Assembly (NCBI GenBank): GCA_027575765.1
Contig: JANBPT010000023.1
Coordinates: 48,094-112,093, forward strand
Direction: 5' to 3'
Length of the DNA stretch: 64,000 bases
Source: Tieghemiomyces parasiticus
Lineage: Eukaryota > Kickxellomycota > Dimargaritomycetes > Dimargaritales > Dimargaritaceae
Shown here in pieces: positions 25,507 to 37,806 of the stretch. The first letter of the stretch is position 1. Each line of letters opens with the position of its first letter. The translations under genes and the position numbers were made by a program. Below the pieces are notes generated by a model that did not search any database, was not told where the DNA came from, and saw nothing but the letters and a program-made list of their open reading frames with translations.

Positions 25507-25978
25507 ATTCGTTCGACAAAGAGCGACGGCTATTGGACTTTTTCATCTTACTAAATGGTAATATTTCAGTATAAGATGAACCATTTTTTTTGCCCACCAT
25601 AACTTGGTGGATTACGTATCAGTGTAACCTCACAATATCCAATTTGAGCCCTGGTTTGGATGATGAAACCCCGTTACCTACCCCATTGGCCCTGGCTGCC
25701 AGATGTGAATCAAGGCTAGAAAACCCCAACTCGGCTTGATGGTACACATTGATGGTCCCAGGGGCTATACTCCATACGGTGACTACCCTATCATTCGCAG
25801 TTGTTACCTATTCGGGAGGTAAGAAAATAGGAAGGCCGAAACTGAGGTTCATCAGCTTAGCAAATGTAGTGGTAAAAAAGAGAGTCGTATTGAAATGCCT
25901 TGTATAGTTGTACACGGGGAGTGGTGGTATGAACTGCAGGAGGGAGATTATGGTGGGTCGAGTGAATCGAACAGGGGA
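25507..25978. other. Convergent 3' region
   Basis: About 470 bases between converging stop codons. AT-richer, with no coding signal. Confidence 0.4.
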
Positions 25979-28772
25979 CTACAGATGGTCGTCCGCTGCA
26001 GGTCGGATGCTGCCTTGGTCGGTTGGACTGGAGATGGAGCAGGTGGCAAAAGTCGCTAACGCTTCCTGCTCGGAGGATGTGGCACGGGTGGCCGGTGAGG
26101 AAGGATTTGGGCCGGGAGGTCCGGGAGCCGCGGGAGAGCCCTTTGTTACAATTGCAGCGGCCGAGGTTCGCGGCGGGAACCCCAGCTCCACATCGTGTGG
26201 CGAAGTGATAGACGCTAAGGACATGGGGCGGAACGACCGTGGAGAGGCAGATTCCCGAGCGGCTACGAAAGTAGGTGCGGCCAGTGAACCAGTAAGGTTG
26301 GGGAGAGGTGCCGACCGAGGACCTGACCCCCGAACGCCCCCATGGATTGGCTCCATAGCGGCTCGAGCTGGGAGCCCCGCGCGGTGTTCAGAGCGCTGCG
26401 CGGCCATCGCCGAGGTCATGTGGCGAAAGGTGAGAGCCCGCGGGGGTCCGGTAAACGGTGCTACCGTGGTGGCGGAAAAAGACTGCGTGTGTCGGTGGGC
26501 GGCGGACCGCATGAACGAGTCGGGCGTTTGAACGTGGATCGTCGCGTCCCGGTCCACGAATCGCAGGGAAGACATGGTAGAGGTACCCGCAGCTGCCTGC
26601 CGGGCGCGGTTGGGTATGATCGAGGCGGTGCTAGGAGAGGATGAGGACGGTCGAGCGGCATCCGCGCGCCGCGGCTCGTGCGTAGAGGTTGGGCTGGATG
26701 TAGTGGGTGGGTATGGGTAGTGCACAAATCCGTCGCTGGTGTGACGGGGCCGGGTGGGGCCATGGCCCGGACGTGTTCCAGACTCGTCGCGGAAACGGAA
26801 GCGGTTGTAGGTTGGGGTAGTTTGCGGGGATGAGGAGGTCGGCGGTCCGGCGTCGGAGGAGGACGCGGTACCAGAAGGATCGGGGAGTAGCGAAATAGCG
26901 GTTGCACCGGCCAATGTAGATGACGGGGCCGGTGGCTGTGGGGAATGGACGGAGGCCGGGTGGGTCGGCAAAGGTAAGGGCTGCGGGCCAGTTCCGGGTC
27001 GACCGCGTCGCTTACCGACGATATCAATACACTCGGATTCAACCCCGGCGCGAACGCAGCGGTCGCAGGGCCGCGTGTCATTACAGGCCACCTTGGATTT
27101 GCGGCAACGCGTACAGGCCTTTTTGGCATAGGTATTGGCACGCTGGCCTGGAGATGTGTGGACCACGCCGACCGGATAAGGATAGCTGGACAGGGGACGC
27201 GTTGCAGGGTGTCGCGTGATGGGCCAGCGTCCGCCACCACTGGCCGAGGAGTATGGGTAGGCGGCGAAAGGCGGAGGATGGTGCGAGGGCAGGCCACCCT
27301 CCCGACCAAAGTGGGCAGGGTCGGCTGGATGGTAGGTGGAAGACGGACCAGCCGCGGGAGGCGGGTAGCGGTGCGTGGGGGCCGCGCGGTTGTAGGGTGG
27401 CTCCTCAGAGTGCCAGTGTGGGGGTGGTTGGGCACTGGACATGGGTGGGCTGTAGGGCGCGATGGGTTGGACGGGACTGGGTTGTGGGTAATACTGCTCA
27501 GGCCAGGCGGCGGGTGGTGGGTGATGGTGTGGCGTTGGAAGTAGTAGCTGTGGTGGCGGAGGACGCGGCGGGCCCGTAGGTGACTGGCAGTAGGCCGGTG
27601 GGCATTCACCGCGACTGGGCGGAAATTGCAGAGGTGGGAAAGACGGCGATCCAGCTCGGATAAGGGTCGGGGATGTGTGACGGCGGTGCTGCAGTGAATA
27701 AGGGGGATGTGGTTACACAGCGTAGCGACAAAGCGCGCGCACGGGCGGGTATTGGGGGGGAGTAATGGTGAGAAAAAAATGACAGGAGTGCGGGGGCGGG
27801 GTTAGAGCTAAATTGTGCGGGGGAGTCTAGTCAGAAACTGGAAAACTGGCTAGTCGGGAAAGGCCAAGTGGCCAGATTGGGTAAGAGTGGCGCTTTGGTA
27901 GGTGAAGTGGCGGGCGATGTCACATATTGCACCCTAAATATAACCGGGAGCGCGTAAGCCGGACAAGCAAATGGGAAAGGGCCGGGAGCGTGGCCAAAGG
28001 GGGGGGGAGTGGCTCAAAGTTCTGTGAATTTCGGCGAGTAAGGATCCAATTGTGTTGGATGCCGGAGGAAGGTCGATCCCCTGGCGGTTACTGAAGAGAG
28101 CAAGGCAGCGGTGGTGGCCGTTTCGGGACTGGTGTACAGCACGCTGCACGTGGAGTTACAGTTGCGAGCAGCTGACGCGCTGCTTCTGTCCCACGGCCCG
28201 TGATCCTCGCATTTCTTTACCAACCCTCACCCTCATTCTCCCCTCCGCTCCGCGCGCCAGTTGCCCAGCGCCTACCGGTAGAGGGTCCGCGGTTTCGGCG
28301 GAGGAAAAAAAAAAGCACACGGTCAACGAAATCGATAAAAGGGGCATATGGGTCAATGAGTAACATCTGGCGGAGCTGTCCCCCCACACCGCACTGCTCT
28401 CCGGCCCACTCTCACACCCGCCGTTCACCATTCTCCTGCCGGGCCACATGGCGGCGAGGGTATTGATACACTGTTGGAGGATCCCTGCCTTCCATAATGG
28501 GGGTTTAAGGTACTTACCTGGTCGATGATGCGGCTAGTCGTTGTATCAGCCGGCGGCCGGTCTTGAGCCAAGTCGGACATGGGGTACCGGACATAGGTCG
28601 GGGGGAATACAGTGCGAAGCGAAGGCAACGGGGGGCCACGGTGACGAAGGTCTCCCGGGGCCGGTGGCCGCGTCCCGCCGCCGGCTGTCAATGGCGGTAG
28701 ATACGGGTATGGCGCCGGCGGGGGTGAAGGAGGCGGGCTACGTATCGGGCGAGGAGGCAGCGGTGGGTCCAT
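25979..28772 (-). CDS. Zn2Cys6 (fungal binuclear cluster) transcription regulator
   Basis: Two exons on the minus strand, 28772-28518 and 27688-25979, 654 aa, joined by an 829-base intron (gtaagt..ctgcag). Exon 1 starts MDPPLPPRPIRSPPP and is proline-rich; exon 2 continues HRRHTSPTLIRAG in phase 0. The DNA-binding cluster has perfect CX2CX6CX5CX2CX8C spacing, with cysteines at about 277, 280, 287, 293, 296 and 305, preceded by KKACTRCRKSKVAC. It is therefore in the middle of the protein, after ~270 residues rich in Pro, His and Tyr; most family members carry it near the N-terminus. The C-terminal half is low-complexity Ser/Thr/Pro/Arg-rich with no fungal-specific TF domain visible. It probably binds CGG-type DNA sites in the nucleus. 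Targets are unknown. A shorter model starting at the ATG at 27442 is possible, but the frame is open and coding-like upstream of it. Confidence 0.82.
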
Positions 28773-30346
28773 AATAAAGCAGCGTTGTACATGGCTAACA
28801 AACGGGTGTGGGCATGAGATAACTTGGCGGGCGGGAGTGGAGGCTCCGGAGCGCAAAAGAGTCTAGTGGGTACTTATGGGCATAACAGAAGAGTAGGCTG
28901 CACGGTATTGGATATAGAGTAGAAGCTGGGGGGGATGGACTGAGTGGGGGCGAGGGAAAAGGGGAGGAAGAGTCGCCAATATATAGTGAAGCGAGCGGAA
29001 GCACCCTCCCGTGGTAATACAAAGGGGAACCAACGGCCAGAGCGGAGAATAAACCGGCAGTAGGCGATGACCGGGGAGAGAGGGAGGGGGGGGGAAATCG
29101 GCGGAGTTGCGAGACCGGTAGCCGAGGCAGCGGGCGGGTTGAAGGTATTTATGGGACGTCCAGATAGCTGCAACCTGGCGCCATCGGCGGCGTGGGGACC
29201 CGTGCCTCATAGAGTGGCCGGCCGTTGTCGGTGCACAATGAGAGGAGGGCGGGTTATTTACTCGGGAAGAGAGAAAAAGGGGCACTCGGCGTTAGGGTCG
29301 GTATGGATGAAATGGAAGAACAGGCGTGGCGGCGGGGTCAGGCAAGAGAGGCAAAAGGAGGCGGGAAAACGACAGCGTAGCCCACGAATGAGGAATCACT
29401 TCTTAAAGGGGACGAGGGGGGAGTTGGTCAAGAAGGCAAACCAGGAGGGGATGGTGGGATGCACAGCCCCGTGCGTACAGTGCACGGCAGCACACAACGC
29501 AACAGATACCCACCCACACACCCACACGCCCGGCGTTTACCATTTTGCACCGCAATGTGCCTTCCTCTAAAAGGACACCAACTTGCTCCAGAGTCGCGAG
29601 CCGGTTCTCCGTTCTAGTCAGCATTCCATCCCAGCCAAACGTCTGCACGACACGCCATCTGGCCCTTCGCCACCCCTGCATCCCACACCAGTCTAGATAA
29701 GTCGGCAGGACTGCCCACGAACGCTTGGTCGAACCTCGGCGATGGCCGCGAGCCCCTGACTAGGACCCCAGGCGAATCAGCAGTTAATCCATGCCGCACC
29801 GACTGCCCGTAGCATGGCCGTCGGCAGCGCCTGCGTGAGCTTTCTATTCACGCGGTCACCGGTTAGACTCCGACGTCGTAATCATGCAAGGGGAAACGTA
29901 GGCTGAAATTCGACCCCCCCCGGCCATGGCATGCGCGCGCGTGGATCAATCATACTTTGTCTTACTATTTTTACTCACGGTAAACCATCGGGCCGTGATT
30001 CCCCTCAGCCATTACTGCCATGCCCGCTGTAGCTTTTTCCCCCTTGTCTTCCGTCCTAACAAATTCTTACGTGTCATGCATTCGTGCCGTTAATATTGAC
30101 TCATGCTTGGAAACAGTATGTAATTGGCGAGGGGGGGGAGGTGTCGCATACCGGCCGACTGCTCATTATGGCATCCGCGCCGGAATTATGGTGCTCCGAA
30201 TGGAAACCACCCAGGCCTTTCAATAGCAATACGGTCCTAGAACCGACTGCCCGGTAATAGCACTTAACTTCAGCCAAACCACCCCGCTCTATCTTCTATA
30301 TTGGTTCGTGGCGTAATGAGCCTTTTGTGAGCGGGGGGCTGCTAGG
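28773..30346. other. Upstream region of the Zn2Cys6 gene; no supported gene
   Basis: Purine-rich on the plus strand (pyrimidine-rich in the sense of the Zn2Cys6 gene) up to about 29450, as expected of its promoter and leader. It contains a short CA-rich microsatellite near 29509-29530. The remaining part has no recognised coding signal. Confidence 0.35.
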
Positions 30347-30553
30347 GACATCCCTTATCACGATGCCAACCGCTTCCTCCTCATCGACGAACCCCCGCCC
30401 CTCACTCATCCGCGCTGGGTACGCAGTTTTCTCCGTTATGCTCCACACTGTCTTGCAGTTAAGCCGACCACTTTCTGCTTGATGGCTGCGCTAAGCGGTA
30501 GTCGGTCGGTCAACATTGCGGTGGGCCGTGCCGACGGCGGCGGTCGACTGTAG
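30347..30553 (+). CDS. Possible orphan 3' exon, unrecognised
   Basis: An open stretch of 68 codons plus TAG directly after an acceptor-like gctgctag. It begins DIPYHDANRFLLIDEPPP and continues with HPRWVRSFLRYAPHCLAV. Codon use (many C-ending codons) resembles the real genes here and differs from the surrounding DNA. It has no ATG and no convincing upstream exon was found; 30020-30110 is a weak candidate. It could be the last exon of a gene with several small exons, or a gene remnant. No family is recognised. Confidence 0.2.
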   Translation, partial: DIPYHDANRFLLIDEPPPLTHPRWVRSFLRYAPHCLAVKPTTFCLMAALSGSRSVNIAVGRADGGGRL

Positions 30554-33500
30554 CTGCAGCGGCTGGGAAAGTTGAAGGTCCGCCCGCGTACCCAGAATGT
30601 TTGCCGGGCTTGGTTAAGAAAGCTTCTCGCTGGAAGCTACCTGGACAAATTGCTCACATTTTACTACATTTGCTATTCATCTTGCCCGTCCCGTGGTCCA
30701 CGTTGGAATACTGTCCAGGGTGCCTTCCGCAACTGGCCACTCCCCCGTCATCTCGCCAAGGTAGAGCGAGCAGGAGTGTGGTGAGGCTTACACTGACGGC
30801 GCGCGACACTAGGGGTGATCTCCAAAAGAGGGTGGGTGGGTGGGCGAGAACTCCGTTACTGCCGACCCTCTTGGTGGTTATGGGGTCAGAAATCGGAGCC
30901 ACCGCGTGGGCAGGTTGGACCTGGCCAGGAACCGTAGGAAAGTATATAAAAATGATACTATGTCGATCTCGAGACTGAATAGGGATGCATGCGGGTAAGA
31001 CCTAAGCCGCCGACGGCCGCTGTGCGATGGAAGTTAAGAGACTCACGGCTTTCCTCTACGGTAATGCGCCAAAGATCACTGCCATGATATGGCCGCTAAC
31101 GGTCGACGACTCCAGGTACCTCTTACTGTTGTGCGACAGACGAACGAATCACCCAATTTCATCATGCCAGATTATTGCCCCTGGGAAGAGTGGGTAGTCC
31201 CATTATAGTTTTTCCTTGATCCGCGGAAGGCGCTGGGGCTAGAAAGTCGACGGCCGGAGGGAGGGGACGGGTTCATTCTAATCGCAGATTCTGGGTCATC
31301 GGTTTGACCCGAGGGTCTCTAGACCTACGACAAAGGACCAGGAACACAGACCTTCCGGTGCCAGCACGGTGAAGTCAGGCATCACCCACCCATACACACA
31401 TAGACACAGACACGCACAAAGCGACGATGATGGGTGGAACGGGGGGTGGGAAACCTGATGGTACCTCGTCGGCATGCTTACTGGTGCCTACTATGCGTAC
31501 CCACGCACATTTCCCAGCTGATCCCACACTCCAACGAATCCCCAGGAGAAGTGTGGATAAGGTAATGGATGAGGGAGAGTCCAAGTGTGGCAATCTGGTT
31601 ATGGGTAGAAGTTATACCGGCGCCACGGGTATTCATTGACCGACCACGTTGAACTCACTGAATATGAGTATTACGGTGAGTAAGCAACTCCGTTATTCTC
31701 TCTTGCTATATACAATACAAGTCAAATGGCTGGACCGTATACGTTTCGTTTCTAGCCCGTTTGCAGCGAGTCGCCGGTTGGCCACTGGTATCGACCAGAT
31801 CCCGGATGGGTTTTCATGGTAAAATCGACACACATGCCTACGATTGACCACGGGGGGAGGGCAAACGTGGCTCAAAGTGGATCGCTACTTTGACCGTCTA
31901 ATGCTGTGCTCCGACGTCGGGAAGGCTCCGTGGCCCTATCCGGCTAGAGTGCAGAGACGGTGGAGACCGTCTTGCCAATGCGTTGTCACCACCCCTTCCG
32001 TTTAGAAACGCACCTGTCGGACGCAGTATAACGCAATGCATTAACCTTCCTTCCTGGTCTACTTAGCCGAGGTAATACCGGTCATTGTCAGGCGTGCAGT
32101 TGCCAATTTCGACTACTGCCTAACTAACCATCAGTGAAATAGTTACCATGGCAGCATTTCCGACTCATCTGTTGCTGCGGACCTTTAGGATTGCCCCAAC
32201 TGAGAACCCCCAATCTTATTTCCTCCCATTTTTTACCCCTTCACAGCATCGAGGTGGGCTATTAGTATATTTCGCCTCGCCATCACCTTACCCTGGTTAA
32301 ATTTATGGACAAATTTGACTGTCTATTCTTCTTTTCCTGACTGGATTTCGGTTCGACGTGATATCTGGTGTACTAGATACCCTACATCATAATACAACCT
32401 CCCACCTAAATCCACCTGCGACCAAAACAAACGATGATCTGGACCATGCGGACCCCTTCACACGCATCGTAGCGATAATGACCCCCCCCCATGAATTCAT
32501 CCATTGATATCTAGCGAAACGAATCACTTCCAAAGGGAGGTGTGGTAATGAAGACGCAACTGACACACGCACTCTCACCCGCATGCAGGCTCTCAGGTTT
32601 GTACCGTTTACCAAAGAGGCAATATTTTAATATCACCCCCTTTACCTGCCGAACTCGTGAAGGTACTCTTTCGTTTTGATCCCCTCTCCATCGTGCATGA
32701 CAGGGGCTGGGATTACATTGTAATTGTTCAGCCGATTCAGCATGGGGGTCGGACCGTAAACCGAGAAAGGATGGGAGAGAAAGACGAGGACATTGCTGGG
32801 ACGGACAGGCCAGAACCTGTTAGAAGGACACGTTGCTCATAGATAACAGGTCATTGCGGCCATCCGATATAAATTTTAGGTACCATCAAGGCGGCCGCTG
32901 CAGTTGGATATGTATGCAGTACCAGGTAACCTGTGATATACTGCAGCACGGCCATAAGCTTCATAATACAATTTCAGTACCACACAAGAGCCCGACACCG
33001 GACGGAACAGGTGTTTTACTGGAGTAACGATGGAATATCCGGTATCTAGACATGGCACGGCCCCCGTGCGATGCCGACAGGATTGCTAATGATCCAATGT
33101 ATATACTGATTTTAATATCGGCCCCAGAAGATAGGGGATAGTATACACAACAAACAAGGTACTCCCCTCCCCACTGGTTCAACTAGTTTTGGCCCGAATC
33201 GTCCGACCCACAGTTCGGAGTTATGTAGTCAATATAGCGGAGTAGGCAAAAATAAGAGATGTTGCGTCATGCATTCAGAACCACGTAACGGTATTCAGTA
33301 TTTAAGTGCAAGGAAGGTGTCCAGCCGCTGTACTGTTTTTGCAGTGGCAGGGATGACATGCAAATACCAAGGCCACGTCTCCCAGCTGACAGCGAACTTG
33401 CCCACGTTGATAATGTTAGACCGCTACGTAACACTTCAGCCTTGCACAACACTGAACAGCTTGGTCACGGGGGGGGGGGTTTCGTGAGTACTGTGGGGTT

Positions 33501-34849
33501 GAGCATTAGATTTAGTTTAGTGCACCTATAACGGATGTAAGCTATCAGAGACTGGATATACCTTTCTTCACTGTCCAATACGAACACGCAAACACACACA
33601 CACGTATACATGGGACCCAGCGACATAGGGGTAGCAAGCCCGTCGCAGACCATCAGGGGCCTAAGGGGTAGAAATCGAGCCGGCTGGCCCATAATACCCG
33701 CCCCGTCTGGCTGGCCAGGTAGCGAATGAACCGGAAGACTGCTTTGCCAGTTCGGAACGACGTCCGAGGACCTTAGTTCGGCCTAGGAGCAGCGCTGGTG
33801 AGATTTTTCGGCTAAAACCCCAGGTCGTTCTGCACCCTGCTTCTGGCTTTTAATCGTAGCCAGCCAGAGTTCTAGTCTGACATTCAGCTTTGAAGTCAAG
33901 TTACATAGAGGCAGATGTTGCATAGAAATATGTTCCCTTACGGTCTGCTACTTACTAATTCCGCTTGAGAGATCAGTTAAACCTCGCTCTTTAATTAACA
34001 GCTTAGGGGGGGATTAATAAGTAATCTGAAGAACGGACTATGAAAAGGGCACTCTACTACGTTGGAGATATGATACGTAGCTGAAAACATGACCTTTGCA
34101 TAATTGAATACCAGGTATGCAGATGAGAGTCCGGTACTCGAGTCCTAGTAGTGAGTCCGAATTACCGGGACTGTCTTGATCCAACAGAGCAGTCGACCAC
34201 CATAATGGAAATCAAAATCGCGTACACATCCGCTTAATGGAGAAGGGGGGGAGCAGTGCCGTGAATGGTTTCGATGCTGTACAGTTATTTCCCAGGTGCT
34301 AGGTTGGAGTTCCGTCGGTCCTGCAATGACCTGGCGCACAGGGGAGTGCCCGTCTAGGGGTAACCTCAGAATGGAGGTGCCAACCTTCCCCCTCCTGAAC
34401 CAAGGAGTGGGCATGAATAGCGAACACGCAGGGGCCACATCAAGTGACATCGGCATTAGGGGTTGGTGGCGAACGGCTTGGAGGTGAGGGGTCGATCCGA
34501 CACGGGGGCTTCACGATGGCATCGCCGGTTCTATCGGTCCAGCCTGGGTCAGGTTTGGCTCAACTGACTGATTAATATCGAGGTGATGCCGAATTAGAAC
34601 CTGTAGGGGGTCCAAAACGGTTTGGTTTGGCATAGCTTGAGGTCTCAGACATTGGCGCTGTCGATGAAAACTAGAAGTTTCCAAAATAAGGAAGCCAACG
34701 GGTTTAGCTGTGTTATAATTGGGCCATTCCTCGCCTTGCCGTTTAACTTATCAAAACTTAACTATTTTGACATCTGAAGTCGTGTCCCTTCTGCTCCGTC
34801 CTATTTAACCAACTGTGATGTGTGGGACCTCATTAATTCCTTTTATTCC
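30554..34849. other. Gene-poor region
   Basis: 4.3 kb in which no open frame above about 125 codons exists on either strand and none matches a family. It holds a short CA repeat (33588-33604), several G or C runs (for example 33468-33478) and no recognisable RNA gene or terminal repeat. It is probably non-coding or contains sequence too decayed to identify. Confidence 0.4.
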
Positions 34850-35765
34850 AAGGACTTCAGAGTGAATTGCTTTTCGCTTACAATGACTACTACGCTGAGC
34901 TTAGTATCACCCTGCCGCCCCACCGCCTACAAGTAGCTAGCCTGCTTCCTTGAGGCCATTGTTCCCTTAAAGGTGAGCCTCGGTCTAGCTGCCCGCTATA
35001 AAACAATGACGAAGTTTACGAGACCATATTCCTGAGACTGCTGGGGATAGGCCCTCAACTGACGGTTAAACGACCAACCCGTGTTTGATGTACCTCCCCT
35101 TGTACCATGTGCAATGCCCTGCTCAGGAACCTAGGGATACGTAGCTACTTGAGCCGCCGGGTCTCGCATAACCTCACCAATGCCTAGCACAATTAGAGGG
35201 TACGTTTGACCACTGGTATCCTGGAGAAGTTTGACTAGGCCAGTGAGGACCTTCTGGACTCCATGATCCCAGGTGACGAAACATGGATATATATCTATGA
35301 TACATTGAAGATGGCCCTGTCCCGACCCAGCCCCACTGGGGCTCTACCATACCCAGGGCTATGCTAATGGTATGATTATAATTTTCCAGACGCGGCCTGT
35401 TGTACCAGAGTGTCAAATCCCCTAGTAGCAAAGTTTCCAGCAGCCATTAAGTATTGTGCAGGATGAAGCCCATGCCCCAGGCCTGGGCAAAGGCGGGGGG
35501 ATAAGGTCCTTTACCCCTCCTCCACGGCTTTGCCACGATAATGCACCACTACGTCGTGCTGCAGCTACCCAGGCCTACGTTTTCAGCATCCAAGTATAAT
35601 TTCTGCCAGTCCTCCCCCTACAGTCCTGCTGACCTTGCCCTCCTGCGACTTCTGGCAGTTCAGGAATATCGTGCGGCGGTGGAGGGGCAAGGAGTCCAGC
35701 GCATTGGCGGTGGCCATAGAAATCTAGTAAGAACTTGCCAAGATTCCGCCAAGTGTCTTTAGAGC
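34850..35765 (+). mobile_element. Decayed mariner (DD34D, Tc1/mariner superfamily) transposase
   Basis: Frame-broken relic with mariner signatures in order. At 34975 EPRSSCP (family DEPRSGRP). From about 35110 CTMCNALLRNLGIRSYLSRR, then VSHNLTNA (family WVPHxLT). At 35221 LEKFD and ASEDLLDSMIPGDETWIYIYD, where GDETW (35272-35286) holds the first catalytic aspartate. At 35534 HDNAPLRRAAATQAY (second aspartate). At 35616 PYSP followed, after a frameshift, by CDFW (35644-35655; third aspartate). The last two aspartates are 110 nt apart, matching D34D with a small indel. In-frame stops interrupt it at 34996, 35185, 35194 and 35236. Terminal inverted repeats were not found with certainty; AAAACTT-type matches near 34753 and 35809 are weak. 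It cannot encode an active enzyme. Confidence 0.75.
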
Positions 35766-37806
35766 CTACTTAAATCAATGGCGATGTCGAAACCTAGGCA
35801 GTATATCAAGTTTTAAGATATGTTTTTTTTCTAAATGGGGTCTATTTAAAATAATTACGATCAGTATATACTACTCAGCGAGCTCTTCCGAGTCAGCTAT
35901 TAGTTCGAATTTAGGCCGGAGTAGCTATGACCCTACTCTTATCCCTAACCTAATGATAATTTAACATACAGAAAACAACCGTTTGGGGTCCAGGCTTTGT
36001 GGGAGGTTGCTAGTACAGTATACGACGAGACATGGGGGAATGGATTGTTATTTAGCCGGCGGCGGGGTGAAACCGCAGGAATTGTAAAAAAAAATCGGCG
36101 AAATGGAAAGGGTTGTCCTAGAGGCGGTAAGAGATAGAGAAACTCTCTAGAGGGGGCAGGATTATATGGCATTAGAATACTGTGACTTTTGTCGGCCACA
36201 GCTGCTACGATGGGTATGGCGTCACACTCTGATAGCAAGCCGTCGAACTAGAAGACTCTAGCGGTCCAGTGAAGCTGAGTGGAATAGTTTGTCACCACGG
36301 CTAATACAGGCCCCACCGGCATCGACTCACAATAACTGGATGAGATTCGTTCTAAATAGTGCAGGTCAGTATGGCCACTAATAGCACAGCAGGCAGAGCT
36401 AGAGTCTACCTTGACTCTCCGGGGCGGAAAAGGATTTGACGGAGTGTATCATGGACGGTGATCGGTGAAAGGTTGTCCACCTGGGCGACTAGGGTAGTAT
36501 ATACACATTCATGTGGGCGGATGTATGTCGATGTAACTCCACGAAAGTCGTACTAAATGGTCATCCCTGGTTACCTATTTGATCCACTTTCAGTGGATCC
36601 ACTGTTGTGTCAGAGGAATCGAGTGAAATTATAACCCTAAAAATCAGCACCTCTGTAAACACCTCCTTGATTCGGGCCGATGACCTGGCTCCCTGTGAGT
36701 CATAGCACTAGACAGTTCTGACGCAGGATGCGGACCACCATTTGCCCTGGTCCTCCCTACTAGGTGGTCATTATAGGGCTGAGTTTAATGACTAGAATCC
36801 GATGCAGGCTACCCACCAACATACTCGGCACAACAAGAGTGCCACTGAGTAGCGAGCTGGCCATGTGGCCACAGCAATAGCCCTATTCGGATCAACCTAC
36901 TGGCATTAGCACAATGGTACACGCTGTATCATCGGTTACGATTCAACTCCCCACTGCTACAATCTACCGAAGCCCACTTGCCTCCCAGTATTTGCTTTTC
37001 CCCTGTGCCTTTGCGCCGATCGCAGTTTGGTTTTCAGTGGTGTCTTTCTTAATCGAAGGACGTGTAACTCTTCCTATTAAGCAAAGTTTCTCTCTCCAGT
37101 CACACGCGCATGGTGTTAACGTCATTACAAAGGCCCTGGCAGTCAGAAAAGAGGCGCATACCACGTCTACATGGCCTTTCACATTCAAACCAAGTTATTT
37201 CCCAACCGCACCGTGTCCCCCCCGTCCTCCACATTGCTCCTCACTTGATACATCAGGATCTGCCGTTTCATCTGCACACGCATTTTATGGCGAATACGTC
37301 CTACTAGATTATTAGGTCACCATGTCGAAATCTTTAGCAAGTAAACGTAAGCCCTAACCGAAAGATAGGGAATCTAATACAGGGGATGGGTTTGAAATCG
37401 TTTCAATGCACCCTTGAAGGGCGTCATTAACTGGCTACCACAGCTAATTCCTCCCCCGAGCGCCCCTGTGTTGTCTGTCGTGCATTTATGAATTAACACC
37501 CCCCTCGCCTTGTTCCACACGCTACGGCAACCAGTGGGACGGTACAGGTGAATTTTGGGGGTAGATGCCTCCCGATACATACTGATAAAACTAAACTCGT
37601 GGAAATCTCTGGTGTCGATAGTGGGAGTATAGTAAAGGCACCGGGGTTACCCAATCACCGTAAGCAAAATTAAGCATTGCACTACTTAGAAGAGTGGTAG
37701 GGGTTGGATGTGATCAAGTGATACAACTTGCTTGGTACCTGAATGTTTATTACCGAGGGCTTCATCCTTGTAACGAAATCACCTTTACCCGCACGTACGG
37801 TCCCAA
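35766..37806. other. Gene-poor region
   Basis: 2 kb between the mariner relic and the 3' end of the SCY1-like gene. The longest open frame (36914-37315, 133 codons) has no family match. A perfect 8-bp inverted repeat with a 3-base loop lies at 36581-36599. Nothing else is supported. Confidence 0.35.

Noticed and set aside
26461..27609. 382-codon minus-strand open frame overlapping the Zn2Cys6 gene
   Set aside because: It is the shifted frame of the same strand; the perfect zinc cluster lies in the other frame.
35185..35238. Idea that TAG encodes glutamine in this organism
   Set aside because: Intact genes in the window (BXI1-like, NUDT15-like, PEX10) end at TAG right after the conserved protein end, so TAG is a normal stop.
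36024..36041. YDETW-like codons suggesting a second mariner copy
   Set aside because: No other mariner motif is found around it; probably chance.
36581..36599. Perfect 8-bp inverted repeat GATCCACT-TTC-AGTGGATC
   Set aside because: Short and isolated; expected by chance in DNA of this length and next to no gene end.
36914..37315. 133-codon open frame in the gene-poor region
   Set aside because: No family match and codon use unlike the neighbouring genes; compatible with chance.
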